A stretch of 64,000 nucleotides of DNA from Cellvibrio fontiphilus (GTDB lineage: Bacteria > Pseudomonadota > Gammaproteobacteria > Pseudomonadales > Cellvibrionaceae): NCBI RefSeq assembly GCF_035317345.1, contig NZ_JAYKTU010000003.1; one strand, given 5' to 3'. Under the pieces are notes generated by a model that was not told where the DNA came from, ran no database searches, and was given only the letters and a program-made list of their open reading frames with translations. Positions within the stretch are counted from its first letter, which is position 1, and the number at the start of each line of letters is the position of its first letter. Shown one piece after another: positions 45,672 through 55,047 of this stretch. The translations under genes and the position numbers were made by a program.

Positions 45672-46973
45672 CTAAGGCCTGTTTTTCGCCGCTATCCACT
45701 GCGCCATATATTGGGTGCTTTTGTGGTGGTGATGACGCAGCATTTGGCCGATAAAATTTTGCTGCCGCTCCTGTTGCGGATTTGCTTCCAGTGTTAGCAA
45801 ACGCTGTTGTAAGTCCGCGCTGTAATCGCGGCGATAAAAATAATCGCGCAGAATCGCAAACCCCTGCTGCTGTTTGGTTTGCCACGGGCCGGGTTGGGTA
45901 TAGAGTTCAAACGCAGCGCGCGCAAAGTCCGTTGCATCGTCAGCAATCACACCACACCAATCCAAACCGCCACTCATGGATTCAGCGCCGATACCGGTTG
46001 TCACACTTGGTGTGCCGGAGCGCATAGCATCCATTAACTTTCCTTTGATACCCGCACCAAAGCGCAAGGGAGCCAGGCACAGGCGGGCGTTTTGCATCAC
46101 GCTTTGTGCATCCTCCGCCCAGCCCTTGATGTAAAAACCCTCCTTGTTATTGTGCAACTGTGTTGCTTTGGGCGGCGGGTAAGCGCCGTAGATATGCAAT
46201 TCGGGCGGCGTAAGATTGGCTTGTAAAAATTGCGCGCGAATGAGCGGCCACAACTGATGTTTTAACCAGAGCACTGAATCCCAATTAGGTTCGTGGCGGA
46301 AATTGCCAATGGTGATGAAATGCTGGCGCGCAGAAAAATCCGGCAAGGTGTCATAGTCAACCTCGGGCTGCGATAAAAACGGGCAATAAAATAATAAATT
46401 GGCAGGCACACAAAAATAGTGTTGTAGCAATTCCATTTCCACTTCAGAAATCATCAGCGATAAGTCACAGCGAAAAATTGCCGCCACTTCGCGCTGTGCC
46501 ATATCGTTGCTGCACATTTGCGCATAAAGTTCTGCTGCGCTTGCGCTGACAGGGCCAATCGACTGCCGCTCTTTTTCGTTAACCGCCGGTTTTTGCGCTG
46601 CTTTTAATAACTGCTGACGCGCATGGCGCAAGCTGTGGAAATCTTCCGTATCCAATATGCGCAGCGCCTGCGGGCAGTGTTGCTCTACCCGCCAACCGAA
46701 TTGCTCCTCGGTAAAAAAGCGATCAAATAACACGGCATCCGGCTGCAGCTCGGTAATGAAGTCATCAAAACTGCTGCAATTGAGCGCAATAGATTGTTCA
46801 GTCACTCCTATTTGGTTTAAATCAAAACGGTGTTCCGAGAGCGCTGCAGCCGAGGCAAAAATAACCTCGCACTGCATTGCCAGAAATAATTGCACCAACT
46901 CCAACATACGGCTGCCCGCGGCAGAGGAATTTGGTTCGGGCCAGACATAACCGATAACCACTATTTTTTTCAC
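45672..46973 (-). CDS. Glycosyltransferase (GT-B, family 4-like)
   Basis: 433 aa from a GTG with AGGAG six bases upstream. N-terminal Rossmann half opens VVIGYVWPEPNSSAAGSRM; the C-terminal half has HFITIGNFRHEPNWDSV, HIYGAYPP, and the donor-site region RLCLAPLRFGAGIKGKLMDAMRSGTPSVTT (split at about residues 295-325), typical of nucleotide-sugar transferases. No membrane segment. Substrates unknown. It follows the BaiN-type flavoprotein gene by 15 bp. Confidence 0.85.
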   Translation of the reverse strand: MKKIVVIGYVWPEPNSSAAGSRMLELVQLFLAMQCEVIFASAAALSEHRFDLNQIGVTEQSIALNCSSFDDFITELQPDAVLFDRFFTEEQFGWRVEQHCPQALRILDTEDFHSLRHARQQLLKAAQKPAVNEKERQSIGPVSASAAELYAQMCSNDMAQREVAAIFRCDLSLMISEVEMELLQHYFCVPANLLFYCPFLSQPEVDYDTLPDFSARQHFITIGNFRHEPNWDSVLWLKHQLWPLIRAQFLQANLTPPELHIYGAYPPPKATQLHNNKEGFYIKGWAEDAQSVMQNARLCLAPLRFGAGIKGKLMDAMRSGTPSVTTGIGAESMSGGLDWCGVIADDATDFARAAFELYTQPGPWQTKQQQGFAILRDYFYRRDYSADLQQRLLTLEANPQQERQQNFIGQMLRHHHHKSTQYMAQWIAAKNRP

Positions 46974-46988
46974 TACTGTCTCCTGCCG

Positions 46989-48257
46989 CTAAACCTGCGC
47001 ATGTAAATAACTGAGCAAGCCATAAGCGGCGGCGCGACCAGAAGCAAAACAGCCAGTTAACAAATAACCCCCGGTGGGCGCATCCCAATCCAGCATTTCG
47101 CCGGCGCAAAATACCCCCGGAATTTGTTTGAGCATGTAAGACGAATCCAAGGCTTTTGTAGCCACACCACCCGCACTGCTAATGGCTTCATCAATCGGGC
47201 GAGTGGCAACTAAAGTGAGCGACAACTTTTTAATCGCAAGCGCTAGCAGTTCCGGGTTCTGCATGGTTTGTTGGGTAGTTAGTTCACGCAACAGCGCCAG
47301 CTTCGCCGGTGCAAGATTTAATTGCTTGCGCAAAAAATTACTGAGGGAATTTTTCTCACGCGGCTTACGCAGTTTTTGCAGAATTTTTTCGTGGGATAAA
47401 TCCGGCAACAAATCGATATTCAGCATTGCCGAACCCTGATGATGGAGACTGTCACGCAGATACCGGGAGAGCGCGTAAATACCCGTACCCTCGATTCCAT
47501 AAGCACTAATAACTACCTCGGATAAAATCCGGCGCGGCTGCCCGTGAATATCCACACAACTCAAACCCACGCCATGCACCGGCGCACCGGCGTGTTGGCT
47601 GCGTATTAACTCACTCCAGTTCACTTCAAAGCCGCAGTTACTGGGCAATAAATCGTTCACTGCCACACCGCGCGCGCGCAGCAACGGTACCCATGCGCCG
47701 TTAGAACCCAAACGCTGCCAACTGGCGCCGCCCAAGGCGAGCAATACAGCGTCGGCATGCAGCGTTTTTTCACTGAGCGCATTATTTTCCTGCGCAGAAA
47801 ATTGCAACTCGCCCTGCGCCGTCCAACCCAGCCAGCAGTGGCGCGGATAAAATTTCACGCCCAAATCGCGCAGGCGATGCAACCAGGCGCGCAACAGCGG
47901 CGCCGCTTTCATATCCGCAGGAAACACCCGCCCCGAGGTACCTACAAAGGTTTCAATACCCAAACCATGCACCCAGTTGCGCAGCGCATCGGCATCGAAT
48001 TGTTTCAGGGCACTGATGAATTGCGCACTCGCCGTGTAACGCGCGCGAAAATCTTCCGCTGGCTCCGCATGGGTGATGTTCATACCGCCTACACCGGCCA
48101 ATAAAAATTTGCGCGCCACTGAAGGCATAGCATCGTACACCGCGACTGCGTGACCAGCGGTAGCGATCACTTCTGACGCCATCAAACCCGCAGGCCCGCC
48201 GCCAATAATGGCAACCGTTTTGGTAGGAGGAAGATCAAAAATATCGAATTGTTTCAA
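46989..48257 (-). CDS. BaiN/HI0933-family NAD(P)/FAD flavoprotein
   Basis: 422 aa. FAD-binding VAIIGGGPAGLMASEVIA near residues 15-32, ARKFLLAGVGGMNITH (about 48-63) and a C-terminal GVFCAGEMLDWDAPTGGY (about 385-402) are hallmarks of the HI0933/TIGR03862 flavoproteins. Family members reduce or bind unknown substrates. The only usable start is a TTG at 48257; no ATG occurs before the FAD motif. This TTG lies directly after the U-run of a terminator, which leaves no room for a ribosome site, so the true start or promoter is uncertain. Confidence 0.88.
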   Translation of the reverse strand: MKQFDIFDLPPTKTVAIIGGGPAGLMASEVIATAGHAVAVYDAMPSVARKFLLAGVGGMNITHAEPAEDFRARYTASAQFISALKQFDADALRNWVHGLGIETFVGTSGRVFPADMKAAPLLRAWLHRLRDLGVKFYPRHCWLGWTAQGELQFSAQENNALSEKTLHADAVLLALGGASWQRLGSNGAWVPLLRARGVAVNDLLPSNCGFEVNWSELIRSQHAGAPVHGVGLSCVDIHGQPRRILSEVVISAYGIEGTGIYALSRYLRDSLHHQGSAMLNIDLLPDLSHEKILQKLRKPREKNSLSNFLRKQLNLAPAKLALLRELTTQQTMQNPELLALAIKKLSLTLVATRPIDEAISSAGGVATKALDSSYMLKQIPGVFCAGEMLDWDAPTGGYLLTGCFASGRAAAYGLLSYLHAQV

Positions 48258-48260
48258 AAT

Positions 48261-48295
48261 AAAAACGCCGATGAGAAATTAACTCTGCATCGGCG
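48261..48295 (-). terminator. Intrinsic terminator ahead of the BaiN-type gene
   Basis: On the minus strand an 8-bp stem (48266-48273 with 48288-48295), 14-nt loop, runs into UUUUU (48261-48265). It would end transcription from the acetylesterase gene, but sits only 3 bp before the TTG start of the next gene. Confidence 0.8.
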
Positions 48296-48336
48296 CTTTT
48301 TTACTGTTTGGAAAAGCGTTTACTTCACACGGAGTA

Positions 48337-48450
48337 GCGCAGTGGAGTCCGTAGTTTGCTCGGAGACCGTGGCCCGCAAGGACGCGGGCGACGAGCCCCC
48401 ATGGATGGGTTCACGGCGAGTCTCCGAGTGAACTACGGACTTCATTGCGC
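48337..48450. repeat. Large imperfect palindrome with two nested hairpins
   Basis: Arms of 31 bp (48337-48367 and 48420-48450) match at 27 positions. The four differences are two adjacent pairs of transitions, so several become G-U pairs in RNA. Inside lie GCCCGC with GCGGGC (48372-48389), CCCATGGATGGG (48398-48409), and an enclosing CCGTG with CACGG (48367-48371, 48412-48416). The whole folds as a long stem with a branched head. It fills the gap between the acetylesterase stop and the terminator, so it would be in that gene's 3' UTR. It may be a dispersed intergenic repeat or a small mobile element. Confidence 0.8.
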
Positions 48451-48464
48451 GGGGAGTAAAAACA

Positions 48465-50453
48465 CTAATCCGAAACATGAGCCTCAAACGGCGATGCAGG
48501 CAGACCGGCACTATTATACAGATTTGCCCCCTCCGGGTTGTCCGCCCAGGCATAACGCACCCATTCGGGTTCCGGCACCGCATCGGCAGACACCATCAGC
48601 TTGTCTTTTTTAACTTGCACCTTCGCCCAGACAAACTTTTTATCCGCCCCCGCGATAGCCATATGTTTTAGCTCGCCACCACCGCGCACCTGCAAGCCCT
48701 TGCCGACCTCAGCAAAAGACAACTCCAGCTTATCGCCCCTACGCACCACTTTTTGCAGACTGGGGCCAGACGCGATCAAACGCTTATTACCGTAAGCCAC
48801 TTTCAACGCACCCAGCGCCAAACGCTCACCGACCGACTGTTTATCCAGCGGGTGAATATCGTTCCACTCACCCGCATCAATCGCCACCGCCATAGCCGTA
48901 TTTTTTAGCGCAAGGGTTTTACGCTGGGCTTCACGTAATTCCGCCCAGGCACTTTCACCCGGCTCAGGATTTGCCGGTAAAAAATTAGCGAGTTGGGCAT
49001 AAATAAACGGAATATCACCCTGCTTGAATTGATTGCGCCAGTCCACAATCAAATCGCTAAATAATTGTTGATACTCCGCCGCACGCGTTACGTTGGACTC
49101 CCCCTGATACCAAATAAACCCTTTAATTTGCAGCGGCAGTGCCGGCGCTAACTTGGCGTTGTAAAGCGAGGCAGGCAGATAATGCAAGGTGGTTCCCGGC
49201 TGCATATTGCCCACACGGGCGGCGATTTTGTATTGCCAATCGCCCTCCAACGAAACCGCTTGATTGCCGGAATAATCCGCACCAAATTCGCTTTCACCCA
49301 ACATCAAGGCGTAACGTTTGTCTCTGACAAAACCGGGGTTGCCGGAATAACTGGTGACACGAATCGCGATGGTATTTTTACCGGGTTTTAACAATTTTTC
49401 CGGCAGGGCATAAATACGCGGCGGGTATTGATAGCCGGTTTGACCGACCGCTTGGCCATTCACAAACACCTCATCGCCATCCACTATACAGCCCAACCAA
49501 AGCACCGCTTTTTGTGCAGCTTGCGCGGCGGTCAGGTCAATCGTTTTGCGCAGCCAGAAAGAACCGTTGGTGAAATCGCGATCTGCCGGGGCGGCATTTT
49601 CCTTGAAGAAACCGGGCAGCTGAATGGTTTTCCAATCGCTGATATCCAATTCCGCTTGCGACCAATTATTTTTTAAACCCGGATCAGCCGCCGCTAAATC
49701 GGCATACCATTTTTCGCTGTTACTTTTATCTTTAGCGACAGTCGCCTGCACATGGTCATCGTTTTTGAAGGGCTGCAATTTTTCCAAATAATGTGGATAT
49801 TTTTGCAGCGCCGATTCACTCATCCAGGCCTCTGCCGGCGAACCACCGACAGGAATGGTGATAATGCCCACGGGCACCTTGGTGTGCGCCATCAGTTTTT
49901 GCGCAAAGAAAAACCCCACCGCCGAAAAACCGGCCAGGTGTTCAGAGGTCGCGCTTTTCCATTGCCCCTGAGCGTAATCGCTTAACGGCCCTTTAAAGGC
50001 GTAAAGCACCGGCACATTAAATTCGCGGATTTTGGGTTGCTGCGTAGTTTCAATCAAACCGGGATATTGGTATTTCACCCGGCGCAGTGGCAATTCCATA
50101 TTGGATTGGCCGGAAGCAATCCACAGATCGCCCAGCAAAATATCCTTGCGTGCGAGGATATTTTTACCGGTCACAGTCAACTCATAAGGCCCACCGGCGT
50201 TACGCGCCGGAAAAGTCACCTGCCACTTACCGCCCTGTGCGATGGTGCTTTGCTGCTGGCCCGCAAAACTCACACTTACCTGCTCCCCCTCATCCGCCCA
50301 GCCCCAAATAGTGATGGGTTTATCGCGCTGCAGAACCGCGCCATCACTCAACAAACGCGGCAGGGTGACATCGGCATAGGCTGGAGAAAATAGTGTGAAC
50401 ACTGCGCAGAGCAGCGCCAAAAAGCGTGCTGAAAAAACCAATTTATTATTCAT
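48465..50453 (-). CDS. Exported sialate O-acetylesterase-type carbohydrate esterase
   Basis: 662 aa with a signal peptide (ending SPAYADV). SGNH-type catalytic segments: ASGQSNMELPLRR (about 113-125, nucleophile Ser), GFIWYQGESNVTRAAEY (about 447-463), and AGEWNDIHPLDKQ (about 541-553, catalytic Asp-x-x-His). A beta-sandwich domain is inserted at about 280-400 (FWLRKTIDL, VFVNGQAVG). The family removes acetyl groups from sialic acids, and in plant-degrading bacteria often from xylan or pectin sugars; in this organism the latter is more likely. It has a single-gene look. Confidence 0.9.
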   Translation of the reverse strand: MNNKLVFSARFLALLCAVFTLFSPAYADVTLPRLLSDGAVLQRDKPITIWGWADEGEQVSVSFAGQQQSTIAQGGKWQVTFPARNAGGPYELTVTGKNILARKDILLGDLWIASGQSNMELPLRRVKYQYPGLIETTQQPKIREFNVPVLYAFKGPLSDYAQGQWKSATSEHLAGFSAVGFFFAQKLMAHTKVPVGIITIPVGGSPAEAWMSESALQKYPHYLEKLQPFKNDDHVQATVAKDKSNSEKWYADLAAADPGLKNNWSQAELDISDWKTIQLPGFFKENAAPADRDFTNGSFWLRKTIDLTAAQAAQKAVLWLGCIVDGDEVFVNGQAVGQTGYQYPPRIYALPEKLLKPGKNTIAIRVTSYSGNPGFVRDKRYALMLGESEFGADYSGNQAVSLEGDWQYKIAARVGNMQPGTTLHYLPASLYNAKLAPALPLQIKGFIWYQGESNVTRAAEYQQLFSDLIVDWRNQFKQGDIPFIYAQLANFLPANPEPGESAWAELREAQRKTLALKNTAMAVAIDAGEWNDIHPLDKQSVGERLALGALKVAYGNKRLIASGPSLQKVVRRGDKLELSFAEVGKGLQVRGGGELKHMAIAGADKKFVWAKVQVKKDKLMVSADAVPEPEWVRYAWADNPEGANLYNSAGLPASPFEAHVSD

Positions 50454-50548
50454 AGCTAGCTCTTTCCTGGGGTTTGGCGGTAGTTGTCGAAGTGGCTATA
50501 GGTATTATCGAGACTTATAGTCAAAGTATAAATTACCAGCTAATCGAC

Positions 50549-50558
50549 TTGTATACCA
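50549..50558. promoter_or_regulatory. Possible GntR-type (UxuR/ExuR-like) operator upstream of the acetylesterase
   Basis: TTGTATACCA is one base off the palindrome TGGTATACCA that GntR regulators of hexuronate genes use. It lies about 95 bp upstream of the acetylesterase start. One short imperfect site is weak evidence. Confidence 0.25.
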
Positions 50559-50604
50559 GATAAGCCATGTAAAGGTGGCCATAAATCCAGCTAAAAGCAG
50601 GCAT

Positions 50605-50627
50605 AAAAAAAGCAGCCGAAGCTGCTT
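50605..50627 (-). terminator. Intrinsic terminator after the DUF3144 gene
   Basis: On the minus strand a 7-bp stem (50610-50616 with 50621-50627), tetraloop UUCG, runs into a U-run of at least six. The UUCG loop makes it very stable. It lies 27 bp after the stop. Confidence 0.9.
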
Positions 50628-50653
50628 GGTGTTTGTGACACAGCGATTCCCGA

Positions 50654-50959
50654 TCACTCCTCCGGCAACTCCCGCGCACCAATCAGCGCGGTGTAGTTCT
50701 CGCGGTAGTCTTCCATGTGCTCTTTTAAAAATTCGCGATAGCGGCCGGTTAAATAGTTGGTAGTGCCTTCTACATCTTCGGCGAATTCATTTTTATCCAG
50801 CGAACTCTGCGCGACAACATAAGCATTAAAACGCGCGGCAGCATTCATGAGCGCAGCACTCACTATGCCAGGGTCGGTGCTATCGCAGGCGCTATTGGCT
50901 TGCTCAATAAACTTTTCCACCCAATCCCAAAAAATATCATCGTCAGTTTTTGTGCTCAT
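50654..50959 (-). CDS. DUF3144 family protein
   Basis: 101 aa, all-helical and acidic, starting MSTKTDDDIFWDWVEKFIEQAN behind a GGTGAG site (positions read to residue 20 here: MSTKTDDDIFWDWVEKFIEQ). The central ALMNAAARFNAYVVAQ and the C-terminal LTGRYREFLKEHMEDYRENY (about 69-88) are typical of DUF3144. Cytoplasmic; function unknown. It lies 89 bp downstream of... the M16 gene lies at lower expression distance on the same strand, ending 89 bp away at 51049, and the terminator follows. Confidence 0.85.
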   Translation of the reverse strand: MSTKTDDDIFWDWVEKFIEQANSACDSTDPGIVSAALMNAAARFNAYVVAQSSLDKNEFAEDVEGTTNYLTGRYREFLKEHMEDYRENYTALIGARELPEE

Positions 50960-51048
50960 TGTGTAATCTCACCGGTTAAACATGTTGGCCATTCTACGGC
51001 AGCCGACCGCGAAATGCCTCTGGCAGGCTGTACCAGAGGCACTCACCA

Positions 51049-53913
51049 TTATTTTACCGGAGCAAAATTCTGGTTACGGTAATTGGCGCCGCGGGTTTGG
51101 ATCACCAGATTCTGGCCTTTATTGCCCAGGACTAATTGCTGGTAAATATTGATCAAGTCCGCCTTGGTGACTTTTTGCAGCTCGGCGACAAACTGCTCTT
51201 TGCGATCAAAGCTGAATTTAGCCTCCTTGAATTCCTGCAAATAGCGCGCAGCTTCAGCGCGATAGTCGTTGGGTTTTTGCAAAATCTGCGCGATCTCGGC
51301 CGCCTTTAATTGCTCCAACTGTGCCGGCTCAAGGGCTTGCAGGCTAGTCAGATAATCGCGACGGAATTTATCCATGCGCGCTTTTAAATCCACCAGACTG
51401 GTGTTAGTGGTTTGCACGTAAAGGCCAAACAGCGGGTAATCATTGAGCGCCGATGCGGTACTGCCCACCACATAACCCAACTGCTCATTGGTGCGCAGCT
51501 GGGTAAAAATATCGGTGCTGAATAAACCGTTCAACAACATCAACTGCGCCTGCTGGCTTAAGTCTTGTTGAGTACCCAGGTAAATATCTACCAGTGCATT
51601 ATCGGTGGGGTCTATATCCAGGTTATCACTCACCAGTTTCCCTGCCGCGGGCTTGATGGTCTGCGCCAGATAACGCTCAGCCGGTAGCTTGCGGCTGCCC
51701 AGAGTGGCTGCCGATTGGGTGGCGATATTGCGCACCACTTCATCGGTAAAATTGCCAGCGGCATAAATACGCAGCAGATGATTTGCCAGCACTTGCCGAT
51801 GATGTGTTTGCAATTGTGCGAGCGATATTGTTTGTGCAGCAGCGATAACGTCATCATCGCTCCAATTACCTTTGGCGCGGGTCAGCAAACCAAAACGATT
51901 AAACGCCTGGCGGATTGGAATTTCTTTTTTGTTGTTGGCAATATTTTTTACCAGCCGGTCTTTGGCTTTTGCCAGATCCTCTTCCGTCAAATTAAGGCGA
52001 ACATAATCCTGCAGCAGGGTTTGCACCAGGCCGGATTGTTTTTCGGTGTAACCATAAATACTAAAAAGCTGCCCCTTTTCCGCACTCAAGGTCAAACCTA
52101 TGGTGATGCCCGCGCGCCCGGCGCGATCCACCAGCGAGGTTTGGTGCATGTTGTAAATATCGGATACCAAATTTGCAGCAACCAATTCCTCAATACTGTT
52201 GTAGGCAAAATCGATATTCAGCGTTAATTCGAGCAGGCCTTTATCTTCCTGAAAGTGTTCGTTATGCACTAACCAGGCCTCTACACCTTTCTGCTCTATC
52301 ACCTTGTGTGGCTTGAGATGAGTCGCAGCGACAATGGGCGCCGGCTTGTCAGTAAACAAATCATTTTCCGGCGGCAATTTAAATTCCATGGTTTTACCCA
52401 GGTTCGCCCAGTTTTTTAATTCCGCGCGGGTGAATTTTTTCACTGCATAACCGCCTTCGTAAAAAGGCACTGTTTGATCTGTGGCTTCGCTGTTACTCAC
52501 ATGCCAAATTCGCGCACGCGCTGGTGTTAATTGTTTGAGTACCGCATTAATTGCCGTGGCATCAAAGCGCTCGTACACATAACCGGAGTTGAGCAGGTTT
52601 GCTACCGGATAATCAAATTGTTTGGGTGATAACTCCATCGCCTGTTGCAGCGGTTTTTGCTTTTCCGCGCTGGCAAAATCCTTATCCCACATAGCTTTGA
52701 TTTCGCGGTAATAACGCTCGTCCACGCCCTTGGCTTGCATTAATTCGATGTAGGCAAAAATCGAACTGATGATCCGGTCTTTGTTGTCCATGCCTTTTGC
52801 TGTCAGGTCGACATATACCGAAAAAGTGCCGTCCATACCGTATTCGTCGGGCGACACACTCGCGCTCACCGAATTGGCCAAACCTTCACGGCGCAATTGC
52901 TCACCCAAAGTGCCCGGTTCTTCCGAGGAAATCAGGTAGTGCAAATATTCATTGGGTTTTACCCGCCATAAATCGCTGTTATCGGCAATGGGAAATTCAA
53001 TAAATAATTGTTTGAGATCTTTCAGGGTTTTTACATGGATATGCTGACCCTGCTCGGCTTTGGTCAAGCCCGGAACTTTCACCTCGGGGCGCGGCGTATT
53101 TTTATTGGGAATGGAGGAAAAATGTTTTTCGGCCAGCGCTTTTAATTGCGCTTGCGATTGGTTGCCAACAATCGTGAGTTTCATATTGTTAGCTGAGTAA
53201 TAACGGTTGTAAAACGCGCGCAACTCTTCCTGCAGGAGTGAACCGGGTTTGTCAGAGAGCGTCTCCAGATTGCCGGTGGTAAACCGATGCGCCGGATGTG
53301 CCGGGTTGGAGGTCAGGCCGCTGATGCGATACATAATCCAGTTATCGTTAGTGCGCCCCATGGACCATTCGCTGTTGACCGCATTGCGCTCTTTGTCGCT
53401 GTACTGCGGATCAAACGTGGGGGCACGAAAATAATCGCTAAAAAAATCCAGCGCTTTATCTAATTGGTCAGCTTTTAACTGGAAAAAATAATTGGTGTGA
53501 TCGCGTGCAGTGTAGGCGTTCCACACACCGGCGTTGCCATCCACAAATTTTTGAAAACTGTTGGGTTCGGGGTATTTTTCCGTGCCGAGAAATAACATGT
53601 GCTCAAGGTAATGCGCCAGGCCCAATTGGGAATCCGGGTCTTGATAGCTGCCGACTTTTACCGCCAGGGACACTGCTGCGACCTCACTGGCCGGGTCTGT
53701 GACCAGGACAGCTTGCAAACCGTTGGGCAACATCACCGCCGAATACTGGCGATCATCGTTAGGGCTTTTGATGATGTTTATATTTTCAACCGCAACCACA
53801 GCGGCCTGCTGTCCATCTGTTGCAGCGGAAGATGGGCCAGTGGACTCGCAGCCCGCCAACCAGACTGAACCCAACAGCACAGTTGCTGCCAGCAAAGAAT
53901 AGCGCTTTAACAT
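51049..53913 (-). CDS. M16 (pitrilysin/insulinase-type) peptidase lipoprotein
   Basis: 954 aa from the ATG at 53913 (AGGGA upstream); this start yields a lipoprotein signal with lipobox LAGC (Cys22). The inverted zinc motif HYLEH lies near residue 105 in LAHYLEHMLFLGTEKYPEP, with the third ligand Glu about 77 residues later in the NAVNSEW segment. Four M16 domains fill the length, as in protease III. Family enzymes degrade peptides inside a closed chamber; lipid anchoring places this one in the periplasm. Single gene, upstream of DUF3144. Confidence 0.93.
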   Translation of the reverse strand: MLKRYSLLAATVLLGSVWLAGCESTGPSSAATDGQQAAVVAVENINIIKSPNDDRQYSAVMLPNGLQAVLVTDPASEVAAVSLAVKVGSYQDPDSQLGLAHYLEHMLFLGTEKYPEPNSFQKFVDGNAGVWNAYTARDHTNYFFQLKADQLDKALDFFSDYFRAPTFDPQYSDKERNAVNSEWSMGRTNDNWIMYRISGLTSNPAHPAHRFTTGNLETLSDKPGSLLQEELRAFYNRYYSANNMKLTIVGNQSQAQLKALAEKHFSSIPNKNTPRPEVKVPGLTKAEQGQHIHVKTLKDLKQLFIEFPIADNSDLWRVKPNEYLHYLISSEEPGTLGEQLRREGLANSVSASVSPDEYGMDGTFSVYVDLTAKGMDNKDRIISSIFAYIELMQAKGVDERYYREIKAMWDKDFASAEKQKPLQQAMELSPKQFDYPVANLLNSGYVYERFDATAINAVLKQLTPARARIWHVSNSEATDQTVPFYEGGYAVKKFTRAELKNWANLGKTMEFKLPPENDLFTDKPAPIVAATHLKPHKVIEQKGVEAWLVHNEHFQEDKGLLELTLNIDFAYNSIEELVAANLVSDIYNMHQTSLVDRAGRAGITIGLTLSAEKGQLFSIYGYTEKQSGLVQTLLQDYVRLNLTEEDLAKAKDRLVKNIANNKKEIPIRQAFNRFGLLTRAKGNWSDDDVIAAAQTISLAQLQTHHRQVLANHLLRIYAAGNFTDEVVRNIATQSAATLGSRKLPAERYLAQTIKPAAGKLVSDNLDIDPTDNALVDIYLGTQQDLSQQAQLMLLNGLFSTDIFTQLRTNEQLGYVVGSTASALNDYPLFGLYVQTTNTSLVDLKARMDKFRRDYLTSLQALEPAQLEQLKAAEIAQILQKPNDYRAEAARYLQEFKEAKFSFDRKEQFVAELQKVTKADLINIYQQLVLGNKGQNLVIQTRGANYRNQNFAPVK

Positions 53914-54032
53914 AGCGTAGTTCCCTTTAGAGTTAGAATATTTACCTTGGCATAGGGCATGGCTACACACCGCAAATGCCGCCACAGCCTAACAGAATTT
54001 ACATAATCTGGTGCCCTGCTACCGGCGCTATT

Positions 54033-54068
54033 GTGTCTGCTTGATGAATTGTGCCTGCTTGATGATTA
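54033..54068. repeat. Imperfect 18-bp tandem duplication
   Basis: Two 18-bp units (54033-54050 and 54051-54068) share GTG-CTGCTTGATGA with a few differences. It lies just upstream of the perfect 22-bp duplication, in the gap between the M16 gene and the gene at 54100. Confidence 0.6.
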
Positions 54069-54082
54069 GCGGGCTGAGTCGC

Positions 54083-54126
54083 TCGTGGGCGTCACCAAAC
54101 TAATTCGTGGGCGTCACCAAACTAAT
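54083..54126. repeat. Perfect 22-bp tandem duplication at a stop codon
   Basis: The 22-bp unit at 54083-54104 recurs exactly at 54105-54126. The stop codon of the gene at 54100 falls at the junction, so duplication has reshaped the C-terminus (now ...LVTPTN) or added a silent copy downstream. Confidence 0.92.
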
Positions 54127-54912
54127 AAAGTGCCGCTCACTTTGCATGGTGGCCCCTTCACTTTCATCGTTCACTTCACGGCGCCGGGTGATCAGGCGAT
54201 TGCCCAGCCGCTGGTATTCCATTTTCACCTGATTTTTAAACTGGAACCCCACCACCACAAACACTCGCCCACTGCCCGTTTCATTCATCTGGCTGGCGAG
54301 AGGCACACCTTGATCATCGATCCACAGATCCAGCCGATTGCGATATTTTTTAACGTACTTGCGATAGCGTTTGTCGATTTTTTCTTTGGGTAAACTAAAG
54401 CTCAGCAACCGCGCTGGTTTCGCCTCGTAGTAACTGTCCGACTCACCGACAAAATGGTAGCGCGCTAACATCAATTCCAATTGATCGACCGGATAAACCA
54501 GCTCGCGCCACTCCCAATAATCAAAGGGGCCAATCGCATTGAGCGCAGAGTTTTTAACATCCTCATCAATTGTTTTGGCCAGTTCTTCATCGCGCAATTG
54601 CTTAATCACTGCCGGTGCATAATGCATTCGCAAACCGCTGGGCGAGTCTTCCAGTTGCAGTTGCAATAATCCTTCGCGCGCGTGCAAGTCTTTATCCTCA
54701 CCGCTGCGGCCAAAGAGTTTGAATTGCACATCCAACACTATGGGTTCACTGGTGCGCAAATTTTGCAGTGCGCGCCGCAAATCGGCCACTCCGGGCGACT
54801 CTACCCGGGCGGCAGCCTGCGCCCAAACAGGCGCAGCAATTACCTGCGAAATAATCAGCAGGCTGAGCCACAAGCGGGTATTTGCCACAGCAGACATGAA
54901 CACAGTAAACAT
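54100..54912 (-). CDS. Exported protein of unknown function
   Basis: 270 aa from the ATG at 54912 (GGAG seven bases upstream); a second ATG at 54897 is possible. The signal peptide ends near APVWAQA. The mature part (about 30-270) is beta-rich with charged stretches (KEKIDKRYRKYVKKYRNRLD) and resembles LolA-like or outer-membrane-lipoprotein-sorting folds in its pattern, but I cannot assign a family. The divergent GGDEF gene shares the upstream region. The 3' end is affected by a 22-bp duplication. Confidence 0.72.
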   Translation of the reverse strand: MFTVFMSAVANTRLWLSLLIISQVIAAPVWAQAAARVESPGVADLRRALQNLRTSEPIVLDVQFKLFGRSGEDKDLHAREGLLQLQLEDSPSGLRMHYAPAVIKQLRDEELAKTIDEDVKNSALNAIGPFDYWEWRELVYPVDQLELMLARYHFVGESDSYYEAKPARLLSFSLPKEKIDKRYRKYVKKYRNRLDLWIDDQGVPLASQMNETGSGRVFVVVGFQFKNQVKMEYQRLGNRLITRRREVNDESEGATMQSERHFISLVTPTN

Positions 54913-55047
54913 CAAAAGACTCCGCAAACTTTGAACACAACAGCTATGATTGAGCTTGCACAGGCCGCTGGGGATACTAGCTTGGTATCCGCCACCCAGG
55001 TGCCGCGCGCCATAATCGTTTTTCACCCCGGAGCAGTACAGACAGCT

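Noticed and set aside
48337..48450. A tRNA or small stable RNA
   Set aside because: The branched shape is suggestive, but there is no anticodon loop, T-loop or CCA-like end, so it is listed as a repeat.
54682..55047. An N-terminal extension of the GGDEF protein starting at 54682
   Set aside because: It would run through the divergent gene's signal-peptide region, and the added residues look unlike protein.
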